Of a DNA stretch of 64,000 bases, positions 30,009 through 37,089 are shown piece by piece (the stretch's first letter is position 1; each line of letters opens with the position of its first letter). Source of the stretch: Lacrimispora sphenoides (GTDB lineage Bacteria; Bacillota; Clostridia; Lachnospirales; Lachnospiraceae). The notes beneath the pieces were generated by a model. That model did no database searches and was not told where the DNA came from. It worked only from the letters and a program-made list of their open reading frames with translations. A program made the translations under genes and the position numbers. The stretch spans positions 1,324,001 to 1,388,000 of the forward strand of contig NZ_FOIP01000001.1 of assembly GCF_900105215.1 (NCBI RefSeq). The letters are read 5' to 3'.

Positions 30009-31621
30009 TGGGCAGTACAGAAAACGGGCTTTTGAAATTTATTACCTGCGGCAGTGTGGACGACGGTAAATCCACCTTGATCGGGCATATTTTATACGAC
30101 TCAAAGCTGCTTTATGCGGATCAGGAGCAGGCACTGATTCTGGATAGCCAGGTGGGAAGCAGGGGCGGCGCAATCGACTATTCTCTGCTGTTAGATGGTC
30201 TGATGGCGGAACGCGAACAGGGAATCACGATTGATGCTGCTTACCGTTACTTTACAACCAATGCCCGCAGCTTTATCGTAGCCGACACGCCGGGACACGA
30301 AGAGTATACCCGGAATATGGCAGTGGGCGCCTCTTTTGCGGAGCTCTCGGTCATTCTGGTAGACGCATCCCAGGGCGTGCTGGCACAAACCCGCCGGCAT
30401 ACCAGAATCTGTTCTTTGATGGGGATACGCTTTTTCATTTTTGCCGTCAACAAAATGGATTTGATTTCCTATAGCTGGAAAAAATTCAACGAGATATCGG
30501 AAGATATCGTGACTCTGTGCGAGGAATTGTCGCTGGAACATGTGGTCATCATCCCAGTTTCAGCAACAGAAGGAGACAATGTAACCAGACATTCGGAAAA
30601 TATGCCGTGGTATCAAGGCAAAACACTGCTCTCCCATCTGGAAACAGTGGATATTTCCGGTGAACAGCCGGAAGCAGGCTTTTATATGCCAGTGCAGCGG
30701 GTTTGCCGTCCCGACCATAGCTTTCGAGGGTTTCAGGGGCAGGTGGAGGCAGGCCGGGTATCAGTTGGCGATCAGCTGACGGCCTTGCCAAGTGGAGAAC
30801 ATGCTCTTGTAAAATCCATCTCCATTGCCGGGAAAATTGCAGCAGCGTCGTCTGTGGGGCAGCCGGTCACCATTCAGCTTGACCGGGAAGTGGATGTCTC
30901 CCGCGGCTGTGTGCTGGTTAAAGACGCGGGTCTCAAGCTGGAAAGGACCTTTGTTGCCACGCTTCTATGGATGGATGAAGAAAAGCTGATTCCCGGGAAG
31001 GAATATTTACTCAAACTGGGTACAAAGTTAAGCCCGGCCGTTGTTACGGGTATCCAGCATAAAGTGGATATAAACAGCGGCGCATTGCTGCCCGCCGAAT
31101 CAGTGGGCAAGAATGAAATACTGCGCTGCGAAATCTCATTGTCAGAGCCTATTGTATTGGATAAATTCAAACGGCATAAAAGCCTGGGAGAGTTGATTTT
31201 AATCGACAGAGTGAGACACGCTACGACCGCCTGCGGCGTCATTGAAGAGACAGATGAACAAAAACAAGAGGATGTCCTCCTGCGGGCTGGAGAAAAAAAG
31301 CTGGTCATTCGGCTGTTTGATTATTTTTATTACCATCCGGGCATTCATGCTGTGCTGCGCCATAGCCCTGATCCGGCGGTTTATGAAGTGGGAGATGCGC
31401 TTCCTTTGAAAACCGATCGGTTTGATTATCCTCTTGATTTTGATCTGCCCTATGATAAGGAGTTCGCACGCATTCGTCAGGGAGTTTTTGTGGGATTCGG
31501 TGCTCGTGATGAAAGGACACCGCTGATTGATGCTAACGGCATTCAGACAGAGGGAGAACTGCCCCGTAATTTAGGAAAATACCGCCGTGTGCTGATTTGG
31601 GAGGATGCTTATGAAATTTAA
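30008..31621 (+). CDS. cysN: Sulfate adenylyltransferase subunit 1 (GTPase)
   Basis: The regulatory GTPase subunit of ATP sulfurylase. GTP hydrolysis drives APS formation. The elongation-factor-like motifs are all present: GSVDDGKST (residues 15-23), DTPGHEEYTRNMAVGAS, and NKMD. At 537 residues it is longer than a minimal CysN, with a C-terminal extension of about 100 residues (LVIRLFDYFYYHPGIHAVLRHS...). It has no APS-kinase P-loop, so it is not a CysNC fusion. The absence of APS kinase agrees with direct APS reduction. The stop overlaps the collapsed sulfhydrylase frame by 11 bases. Confidence 0.93.
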   Translation: MGSTENGLLKFITCGSVDDGKSTLIGHILYDSKLLYADQEQALILDSQVGSRGGAIDYSLLLDGLMAEREQGITIDAAYRYFTTNARSFIVADTPGHEEYTRNMAVGASFAELSVILVDASQGVLAQTRRHTRICSLMGIRFFIFAVNKMDLISYSWKKFNEISEDIVTLCEELSLEHVVIIPVSATEGDNVTRHSENMPWYQGKTLLSHLETVDISGEQPEAGFYMPVQRVCRPDHSFRGFQGQVEAGRVSVGDQLTALPSGEHALVKSISIAGKIAAASSVGQPVTIQLDREVDVSRGCVLVKDAGLKLERTFVATLLWMDEEKLIPGKEYLLKLGTKLSPAVVTGIQHKVDINSGALLPAESVGKNEILRCEISLSEPIVLDKFKRHKSLGELILIDRVRHATTACGVIEETDEQKQEDVLLRAGEKKLVIRLFDYFYYHPGIHAVLRHSPDPAVYEVGDALPLKTDRFDYPLDFDLPYDKEFARIRQGVFVGFGARDERTPLIDANGIQTEGELPRNLGKYRRVLIWEDAYEI

Positions 31622-31775
31622 CACCAGGCTTTTACACGGAGCATTTCCTCCTGATCTGCAGGGCGCAACACTTCCCCGTGTCAGCGTTGGGCTGGAAGAT
31701 ATTGAAGATTTAAAAGAAGATTTTGCACAGGCAATTTCAAAAATAAATGAAAGCGGGGATTATTATGGCGGTTAA
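31611..31775 (+). pseudogene. Collapsed O-acetylhomoserine sulfhydrylase gene (54 codons)
   Basis: The frame begins MKFNTRLLHGAFPPDLQGATLP, the typical start of PLP-dependent O-acetylhomoserine sulfhydrylases. It then jumps directly to RVSVGLEDIEDLKEDFAQAI, their typical C-terminal end. The whole catalytic middle, of roughly 370 residues in the family, including the PLP lysine, is missing. The junction is in frame, so a short product could still be made. The ATG overlaps the end of cysN, and the stop lies inside the start of the sulfite reductase gene. I read it as an in-frame internal deletion of the gene that would fix sulfide into homocysteine. Identification is from memory of family ends, not alignment. 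Confidence 0.75.
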
Positions 31776-32625
31776 CTATAAAGAATTGAAAAACGGCGGA
31801 TTTATGCGGCAAGTGCAGAAAAACCATTTCTCCTTGCGGCTAAAGGTTGTGGGCGGCAATCTGACAGCTGCTCAGCTGGCAGTGATTGCCGCAATCAGCC
31901 AGAAATACGGGGATGGGCATGTCCATCTTACATCCCGTCAAGGCATAGAGATTCCTTTTATTAAGCTGGAGAATGTGGATACAGTCAAAGCGGAGCTGGA
32001 AGATGGCGGCGTGAACACCGGCGTGTGCGGTCCCCGCGTGAGAACCGTTACAGCCTGTCAAGGCAACGCCATTTGCCCATCTGGCTGCATTGATACTTAT
32101 CCTCTTGCGGTAGAAATTTCAGACCGCTATTTTGGACGGGAACTGCCTCATAAGTTCAAGTTTGGGGTGACCGGCTGTATGAACAATTGCCTCAAAGCAG
32201 AGGAAAATGATCTGGGCATAAAGGGCGGCTATACAGTGGAATGGATTCAAGAGGCTTGCACCCTATGCAATGTATGTACCAAAGCCTGTCGGGAAGGCGC
32301 TCTCACCCAAGCAGACGGCAAAATTCTCCTGGATCGTGATAAATGCAGCAACTGCGGCCGCTGCGTCAAATCCTGTCCCTTTGACGCCTGGAAAGGCGAG
32401 CCGGGATATCTGGTTTCCTTTGGGGGGACCTTCGGCAACCTGATTGCCAAGGGACAACAATTTTTGCCCATCATCCGCGATAAGGAAACCTTATTCCGTG
32501 TAACTGATGCGGCACTTGATTTTTTCAACAGGAATGCAAAACCCAGCGAACGATTCCGGGTTGCCATTGAACGCACTGGCTGGGACGAATTTAAACGCGA
32601 AATGGAGGCTGCTTATAATGGCTGA
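31765..32625 (+). CDS. Small siroheme sulfite reductase with ferredoxin domain
   Basis: This 286-residue enzyme is expected to reduce sulfite to sulfide. The siroheme-[4Fe-4S] ligands are C98-x5-C104 and C138-x3-C142 (CQGNAIC and CMNNC). An inserted ferredoxin domain has C165/168/171/175 and C194/197/200/204 for two [4Fe-4S] clusters. It is about half the size of CysI and resembles the one-chain small sulfite/nitrite reductase repeats of anaerobes. The start at 31765 (MAVNYKELKNGGF) is chosen over an upstream ATG because of the family-like beginning. It completes the sulfate, APS, sulfite, sulfide route of this operon. Confidence 0.87.
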   Translation: MAVNYKELKNGGFMRQVQKNHFSLRLKVVGGNLTAAQLAVIAAISQKYGDGHVHLTSRQGIEIPFIKLENVDTVKAELEDGGVNTGVCGPRVRTVTACQGNAICPSGCIDTYPLAVEISDRYFGRELPHKFKFGVTGCMNNCLKAEENDLGIKGGYTVEWIQEACTLCNVCTKACREGALTQADGKILLDRDKCSNCGRCVKSCPFDAWKGEPGYLVSFGGTFGNLIAKGQQFLPIIRDKETLFRVTDAALDFFNRNAKPSERFRVAIERTGWDEFKREMEAAYNG

Positions 32626-32863
32626 TTTTGATATAAATGAGACACTGGATATCACAGACGTTGTCTGTCCGGTCACCTTTGTCAAAGTAAAAGTGGCACT
32701 TGAGGAGTTAGACGAAGGACAAATCCTGTCCATTCGTTTAAACGACGGCGAACCGGTGCAAAATGTTCCCCGCAGTGTAAAAGAAGAGGGACATCAAATT
32801 TTGCGTCTGACAGAAAATGAAGACGGAACCTATAACCTGATCGTGCGAAAGGCTGGAGAATAG
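32618..32863 (+). CDS. tusA: TusA-family sulfur carrier protein
   Basis: An 81-residue protein of the TusA/SirA/YedF fold. The sulfur-carrying Cys17 lies in DITDVVCPVTFVKVKVALEEL; the usual CPxP motif is CPVT here. The rest (GQILSIRLNDGEPVQNVPRSVKEEGHQIL) is typical. Its start overlaps the sulfite reductase stop by 8 bases, with AATGGAGG as ribosome site. It may shuttle persulfide or sulfite-level sulfur for this pathway. Its usual neighbours, a ThiS/ThiF pair and an intact M67 peptidase, are missing here. Confidence 0.88.
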   Translation: MADFDINETLDITDVVCPVTFVKVKVALEELDEGQILSIRLNDGEPVQNVPRSVKEEGHQILRLTENEDGTYNLIVRKAGE

Positions 32864-32867
32864 TTGA

Positions 32868-33113
32868 TATAATCCCGACCAAAGCCCGGAGCATTTCTCC
32901 ATTGACCCAAAAGAGCATCTCTCCGCGATCAAGGATATGCGCGTGAACAGTTGGCTACCACTTGGGAATTTCCATTCTCACCCATCTACTCCAGCCAGAC
33001 CCTCAAAAGAGGATATCAGGTTGGCCTATGATCCTTCCGCGAGCTATTTGATCCTCTCCCTGGCAGAAGATATACCAGTGTTGAAAGCGTTTGGCATTAC
33101 CGGAGATGTGGTG
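32868..33113 (+). pseudogene. M67 (JAMM/Mov34) peptidase fragment
   Basis: The reading frame from 32868 gives SPEHFSIDPKEHLSAIKDMR followed by LGNFHSHPSTPARPSKEDIRLAYDP. The latter is the JAMM zinc motif HSHP...SxxD of M67-family peptidases linked to sulfur-carrier processing. The N-terminal part with the catalytic Glu is absent: a stop codon stands directly before the fragment, 5 bases after tusA. After GDVV near 33113 the frame continues to 33230 in unrelated sequence. The gene is thus cut at both ends and should be inactive. A protein starting at the ATG at 32937 would lack even more of the fold. Confidence 0.75.
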
Positions 33114-33197
33114 GCGTATTTCAACCCTGATTTTCTGCATAATTTAATAAAGCCTTTAAGATTAACTGCTGGATTGGTTGCCATAAACCTTAAAACT

Positions 33198-33220
33198 CAG
33201 ACGTCTGTTTACAATATAAT
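33198..33220 (+). promoter_or_regulatory. Operator and -10 box of the GntR gene
   Basis: CAGACGTCTG (33198-33207) is a perfect palindrome just upstream of TATAAT (33215-33220). Its position between the promoter boxes fits autorepression. The AGACGTCT core, the spacing and the TATAAT are all kept in the second copy at 46081-46120. Confidence 0.6.
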
Positions 33221-33286
33221 TCTGTCATGATAAAATGTAATCAACGATATTCCTGCTCTTAACTCAATATATGATGGGGGGATTAC

Positions 33287-34081
33287 ATGACCAAAGAAAG
33301 CAAGGAGCCAAGACCACGGCGTATACAAAAAACAGATTTAAAAACACAGGTAGAAACAGAGCTGCTGCATTTCATCAAGCAGATGGATCTATCGGTGAAT
33401 AATAAACTGCCCCGGGAAGAAGAACTGTCCAGAATGCTGGGAGTCAGCCGTATCACTCTGCGTAGCGTCCTGGATGACTTATCTTCAAAAGGAATGATAT
33501 TCCGCAGACATGGAAGGGGAACCTTTATCAATAACAGCTTTTTTGAAATGAAAGTCAGCTTTAATCCCGTCATGCATTTTGTAGACATGATAGCTAACAG
33601 CGGCTATAAACCCAGAGTAGAAATGATCCGCCATGACATCATCAAGGCGGACAGGGATGTGGCCAACCACCTTGAAATGGCGGAAGGCGGCCTGGTTCTT
33701 ATCTGTGACAAGATATTCTATGCTGATAAGCAGATATGCGCTGTCACAAGGGATTATATCCCATACTCCTATCTCAATGGAGTGGATATGGCTGAGCTGG
33801 ACATTTTTGTTGATTCCGTGTTTTACTTTATGTATAAGACCACAGGAAAAAAGCTGGAGTGGGATAAAGTAGAACTGAATGCTGTATACAGTAAGGACGT
33901 GGAACTGTTAAATGGACTTCTGGAACGGTCTGGCATCCCTCCAAAGGCATTTCTCCTTCTAAAGGGCATGAATTATGACGAGGATGGCACGGCCGCTGTA
34001 TATGCCTGGGAATATGTGGACACCACCATATTAAAATATAGCCAAATACGCAAGAGGCTTCTGCACTATGAGGAAATTTAG
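33287..34081 (+). CDS. GntR/UTRA (HutC-type) transcriptional regulator
   Basis: This 264-residue regulator has an N-terminal winged helix (LLHFIKQMDLSVNNKLPREEELSRMLGVSRITLRSVLDDLSSKGMIFRRHGRGTFI). A UTRA ligand-binding domain follows (YKPRVEMIRHDIIKADRDVANHLEM, and YIPYSYLNGVDM). The start is supported by a GGGGGG ribosome site 6 bases upstream. It is transcribed alone and followed by a terminator. A partial copy of the same gene, with promoter and terminator, lies at 46081-46326. The effector and targets are unknown; the nucleobase and carbohydrate genes between the two copies are candidates. Confidence 0.88.
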   Translation: MTKESKEPRPRRIQKTDLKTQVETELLHFIKQMDLSVNNKLPREEELSRMLGVSRITLRSVLDDLSSKGMIFRRHGRGTFINNSFFEMKVSFNPVMHFVDMIANSGYKPRVEMIRHDIIKADRDVANHLEMAEGGLVLICDKIFYADKQICAVTRDYIPYSYLNGVDMAELDIFVDSVFYFMYKTTGKKLEWDKVELNAVYSKDVELLNGLLERSGIPPKAFLLLKGMNYDEDGTAAVYAWEYVDTTILKYSQIRKRLLHYEEI

Positions 34082-34109
34082 AATTTGCAGCATATATAAA
34101 AACAAGCGG

Positions 34110-34158
34110 CCCGGAATGAAAGCCTTGAAACGCGTTCATTCCGGGTCAATTTATTTTT
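34110..34158 (+). terminator. Terminator of the GntR gene
   Basis: CCCGGAATGAA and TTCATTCCGGG form an 11-bp perfect stem, followed by TCAATTTATTTTTC. The same GGAATGAA/TTCATTCC stem core recurs at the end of the partial copy (46285-46326). Confidence 0.8.
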
Positions 34159-34271
34159 CTTCTTTCGGCCAATGTACACAGTTTTTTTATCATGCGGTTA
34201 AATATCTTATTCGTCTGTAACGCACAATGCCATTGGATTGACGTAAGAAGTTAAGTATGATATTCTTATTT

Positions 34272-34289
34272 TATGCCCCTATAGGTATA
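34272..34289 (+). promoter_or_regulatory. CsoR-type operator before csoR
   Basis: TATGCCCCTATAGGTATA has the G/C-tract palindrome form of CsoR-family sites. It lies 13 bases before the csoR start, so repression would be autoregulatory. Confidence 0.55.
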
Positions 34290-34302
34290 AGGAGGTGGAA
34301 GA

Positions 34303-34578
34303 ATGCGCCAGTGTATGGATGCAGATAATCTGCATCGTCGGTTAAATAAGATCATGGGTCAAATCAAGGCGATCGATAAAATGATAGACGAGGACATTTC
34401 ATGTGAGGATATACTCATTCAGGTCAATGCGGCTAAAAGCGCTTTGCATAAGGTCGGACAAGTGATTCTGGAAGGACACTTAAATCATTGTGTAAGAGAA
34501 GGGATCGAACATGGGGACGCCGATAAAACGATAGAAGAATTTGCAAAGGCCATTGAGCACTTTTCTCGTATGAGCTAA
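34303..34578 (+). CDS. csoR: CsoR-family metal-sensing repressor
   Basis: A 91-residue all-helical repressor of the CsoR/RcnR (DUF156) family. Cys34, His59 and Cys63 reproduce the C-H-x3-C Cu(I) ligand set of CsoR. The N-terminal DNLHRRLNKIMGQIKAIDKMIDE is the conserved first helix. It precedes a P1B-type ATPase, with palindromic G-tract sites at both promoters. Copper sensing is the best guess. The persulfide sensor CstR keeps the two Cys but not the His, so His59 argues for metal. Confidence 0.88.
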   Translation: MRQCMDADNLHRRLNKIMGQIKAIDKMIDEDISCEDILIQVNAAKSALHKVGQVILEGHLNHCVREGIEHGDADKTIEEFAKAIEHFSRMS

Positions 34579-34599
34579 AAGAATATGTATCTGAGAATC

Positions 34600-34626
34600 A
34601 GCAACCGAAATTCGGTTGCTTTTTTA
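34600..34626 (+). terminator. Terminator between csoR and the ATPase gene
   Basis: AGCAACCGAA and TTCGGTTGCT form a 10-bp stem with one loop base, followed by TTTTTA. It separates csoR transcription from the ATPase promoter that begins at 34627. Confidence 0.8.
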
Positions 34627-34660
34627 TTGACAAGAGTATACCTATGGGGGTATACTCTTG
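34627..34660 (+). promoter_or_regulatory. ATPase promoter overlapped by a CsoR-type operator
   Basis: TTGACA (34627-34632) and TATACT (34651-34656) are 18 bases apart. The region 34631-34660 is an inverted repeat with 12-base arms around TATGGG; its core is TATACCTATGGGGGTATA (34637-34654). A bound repressor would cover the -10 box. Confidence 0.7.
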
Positions 34661-34671
34661 TTGTGTGTACG

Positions 34672-34689
34672 TATACCCCCATAAGTATA
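34672..34689 (+). promoter_or_regulatory. Second CsoR-type operator before the ATPase gene
   Basis: TATACCCCCATAAGTATA is a second G/C-tract palindrome directly downstream of the promoter and just before the AAGGAG ribosome site. Confidence 0.6.
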
Positions 34690-34704
34690 TAAGGAGTGAT
34701 TTAT

Positions 34705-36561
34705 TTGTTAATATTTTTCAAAGATAGCGAAAAGCGGACAATACTGTTTCTCTGCCTTTCGGCTATTTCATTACTAGTCAGTTTCTTTGACATAGGATCG
34801 TTACCCGTTAATGCGGCATGGGTTGCCATCCTGCTTTGCGGCATTCCCATCGTGAAGGGAGCTATTGCCGGGCTTGTTACAGAGCTTGATATTAAGGCAG
34901 ATGTATTGGTGTCAATTGCTCTCCTTGCTTCGGTTATGATTGGTGAAATATTTGCGGCTGGCGAAGTTGCCTTTATTATGACAATTGGCGCGTTTTTAGA
35001 AGAACGGACGGTTGCCAAAGCTCGGGCTGGAATTGAAAAGCTTGTTCATTTAACTCCTGCCACGGCAAGGGTTATTCTGAACGGAGAAGAAATCACTCTC
35101 CCCGCCGGGCAGGTCAATGTTAACGATATCCTACGTGTATTGGCAGGCGAAACAATTCCTGTGGACGGCATCATTATGAAAGGACAAACTTCCGTTGACC
35201 AGTCCGTGATGACAGGAGAATCTCTTCCTGTTGACAAAGGTGAAGGCGATGAGGTAAAGAGTGGAACCGTTAATCAGTTTGGAACCTTCGACATGCAGGC
35301 GCAAAAGGTTGGTGAGAATAGTTCACTGCAACGCATGATTCACCTTGTAGAATCAGCGGACGCTGGAAAAGCCAAAATTGTTGGAATAGCAGACCGATGG
35401 GCTACATGGATTGTGGTTATCGCCCTTGCTGCCGCCGCAATTACATGGGTTGCAACAGGCGAGATTATTCGCAGCGTTACCATTTTAGTTGTTTTTTGCC
35501 CTTGTGCGTTAGTATTAGCCACACCAACAGCAATCATGGCAGGTATCGGCAATGCCACAAAATACGGAATTCTTGTCAGTCAGGGAGACGCGCTGGAACG
35601 ATTGGCAAACGTAACGCGTATCGCCTTTGACAAAACAGGTACGATTACATATGGTAAGCCAGCCGTCGTAAAGGTTCAAAGCTGTTCTTCTATGATGACC
35701 GATGAACAATTATTCCAGGTTGCCGCAGCTTTGGAGTTAAGGTCGGAGCATCCACTAGGAAAAGCGATTGTGGCAAGCTATAAAGATACATACGGGAAGC
35801 TGCCTGCTGATCCGGATTCGTTTCAGCTTTTGGCAGGGCGTGGTGTATCTGCTCTGGTAGACGGACATCCGTTTTTTGCCGGAAATGAAGCCCTTGTCAG
35901 GGCCAATGGTCTCACCATTCCTGACAGCTTGCTCGAGAGCGGGGAATACCTCAAATCTGAGGGAAGTACCATCATCTATGCTATGAATGAAGAGAATGTG
36001 TTTGGCCTGATTGCACTCTCCGATACGATTCGTCCCGATGCCGCCGAGGTCGTAAAAGCGATAGCAGCCGCTGGCGTAAACACCGTTTTGCTCACAGGCG
36101 ACTCACCGCAAGCTGCTGATCACATAGCAAAAATCGCGGGAATTAGTGACATACAATCCGATTGCCTGCCGGAAGATAAGCTGAACGCAATCAGGCGATT
36201 TCAGGAAAACGGGGAGCTTGTCTGCATGGTTGGCGACGGGATCAATGATGCCCCCGCCTTAAAGACTGCCCAAGTCGGTATCGCAATGGGCGGCATAGGA
36301 AGCGATATTGCAATCGAAGCGGCGGATATTGCCCTTGTGGGTGATGATATACGGCAAATCCCGCACCTGCTGATGTTATCTAAAAAAATAATGCACACCA
36401 TCAACTTGAATCTTGCGGCATCTATGATACTCAACTTTGTCGCAATCGCGCTGGCTATTACCGGAATTCTCAATCCTGTTGTAGGCGCTCTTGTTCACAA
36501 TGTAGGTTCCGTTGCAGTTATTATCAATTCATCATTACTTTTGAAATGGAGGGAAAAATAG
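34705..36561 (+). CDS. P1B-type heavy-metal transporting ATPase
   Basis: An efflux pump of about 618 residues. The metal-site motif C265-P-C267 is in [13 protein letters not shown]. The phosphorylated Asp309 is in [12 protein letters not shown]. The HP motif is [11 protein letters not shown], and the hinge is [12 protein letters not shown]. There is no N-terminal metal-binding domain and the lead region is short. The start is the TTG at 34705, 8 bases after AAGGAG; the upstream GTG at 34696 overlaps that site. CsoR next door suggests copper. The last helices ([19 protein letters not shown]) look more like Zn/Cd-type pumps, so the metal is uncertain. Confidence 0.88.
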   Translation: MLIFFKDSEKRTILFLCLSAISLLVSFFDIGSLPVNAAWVAILLCGIPIVKGAIAGLVTELDIKADVLVSIALLASVMIGEIFAAGEVAFIMTIGAFLEERTVAKARAGIEKLVHLTPATARVILNGEEITLPAGQVNVNDILRVLAGETIPVDGIIMKGQTSVDQSVMTGESLPVDKGEGDEVKSGTVNQFGTFDMQAQKVGENSSLQRMIHLVESADAGKAKIVGIADRWATWIVVIALAAAAITWVATGEIIRSVTILVVFCPCALVLATPTAIMAGIGNATKYGILVSQGDALERLANVTRIAFDKTGTITYGKPAVVKVQSCSSMMTDEQLFQVAAALELRSEHPLGKAIVASYKDTYGKLPADPDSFQLLAGRGVSALVDGHPFFAGNEALVRANGLTIPDSLLESGEYLKSEGSTIIYAMNEENVFGLIALSDTIRPDAAEVVKAIAAAGVNTVLLTGDSPQAADHIAKIAGISDIQSDCLPEDKLNAIRRFQENGELVCMVGDGINDAPALKTAQVGIAMGGIGSDIAIEAADIALVGDDIRQIPHLLMLSKKIMHTINLNLAASMILNFVAIALAITGILNPVVGALVHNVGSVAVIINSSLLLKWREK

Positions 36562-36740
36562 TGAAAGAATTAATTTTGTTTGCTCTATTTTTAACCGTAG
36601 GAATAGGTGTGCTGATTGCAGGAATCGTGTACATGCGTAAAGATAAGCACGACCTTGAATCCGTTAAGATTTACCGTGTGATATCCATCATAGGGGCGGT
36701 CATAACGGTCAGTTCCGTATTGTATCGGTTATTTGTCTGA
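36561..36740 (+). CDS. Small membrane protein (59 aa), GTG start
   Basis: A GTG start overlaps the last base of the ATPase stop codon, and GGAGGG lies 8 bases upstream, so the two genes are coupled. The product starts MKELILFALFLTVGIGVLIAGIVYM and has a second hydrophobic segment near VISIIGAVITVSSVLY, giving two membrane spans joined by a charged loop (RKDKHDLESVKIYR). No family is recognised. A partner or accessory role for the ATPase is inferred only from the coupling. Confidence 0.65.
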   Translation: MKELILFALFLTVGIGVLIAGIVYMRKDKHDLESVKIYRVISIIGAVITVSSVLYRLFV

Positions 36741-36768
36741 ATACGAGCCATTGCTCAGGGCCAAGTTG

Positions 36769-36832
36769 GCCAACAGATGGGAACGGCAAGATGTACCGTT
36801 ATCGGTGCATCCTGCCGTTCCCATCTGTTGGC
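36769..36832. repeat. Long near-perfect hairpin (30-base arms)
   Basis: The arms at 36769-36798 and 36803-36832 match in 28 of 30 positions around a four-base loop. They begin with GCCAACAGATGGGAACGGCA. This is far longer than an ordinary terminator stem, and no clean T-run follows on the plus strand (the next T-tract is 11 bases on). It could still terminate the metal operon. It could also be a small repeat element or a structured RNA. Confidence 0.75.
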
Positions 36833-36910
36833 TGTCTGTCACGTTTTTATTGTTTCTGTAGTTGCTTCATTCTGACCCCTGTCCATGCAGCCTCTTTTGT
36901 AACTGCTTAA

Positions 36911-37075
36911 TTATGGCTGCCACTTGGCGTAGCCATATATCATTATGAAAATGCTCACCACAAGAAGCACATTCCCAGTGAATATGTATAACGGATTCTC
37001 AGCCAGACAAGCCATAAATGATCCGATTCCCATAATGATTGTTCCCACCAAGGCGCTTAATTTATATCTGTTCAT
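36911..37075 (-). CDS. Small membrane protein (54 aa) downstream of the permease
   Basis: This short gene starts after AAGGAGGGAGTTAT, a very strong ribosome site, 15 bases past the permease stop codon. The product begins MNRYKLSALVGTIIMGIGSF and has two hydrophobic stretches, about residues 7-23 and 30-48, separated by the short charged segment CLAENP. It ends GYAKWQP. It is too small for most gene finders and matches no family I know. Its place directly behind the NCS1 permease suggests that it assists or modulates the transporter, which is inference. Confidence 0.65.
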   Translation of the reverse strand: MNRYKLSALVGTIIMGIGSFMACLAENPLYIFTGNVLLVVSIFIMIYGYAKWQP

Positions 37076-37089
37076 ATAACTCCCTCCTT

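Noticed and set aside
32937..33230. 97-codon frame that could be called an intact small M67 gene
   Set aside because: It starts inside the conserved domain, lacks the catalytic Glu region, and its last 35 or so codons are unrelated sequence. It is part of a broken gene.
34696..34704. GTG start for the P1B ATPase
   Set aside because: The GTG overlaps the AAGGAG ribosome site itself, whereas the TTG at 34705 has a normal 8-base spacing.
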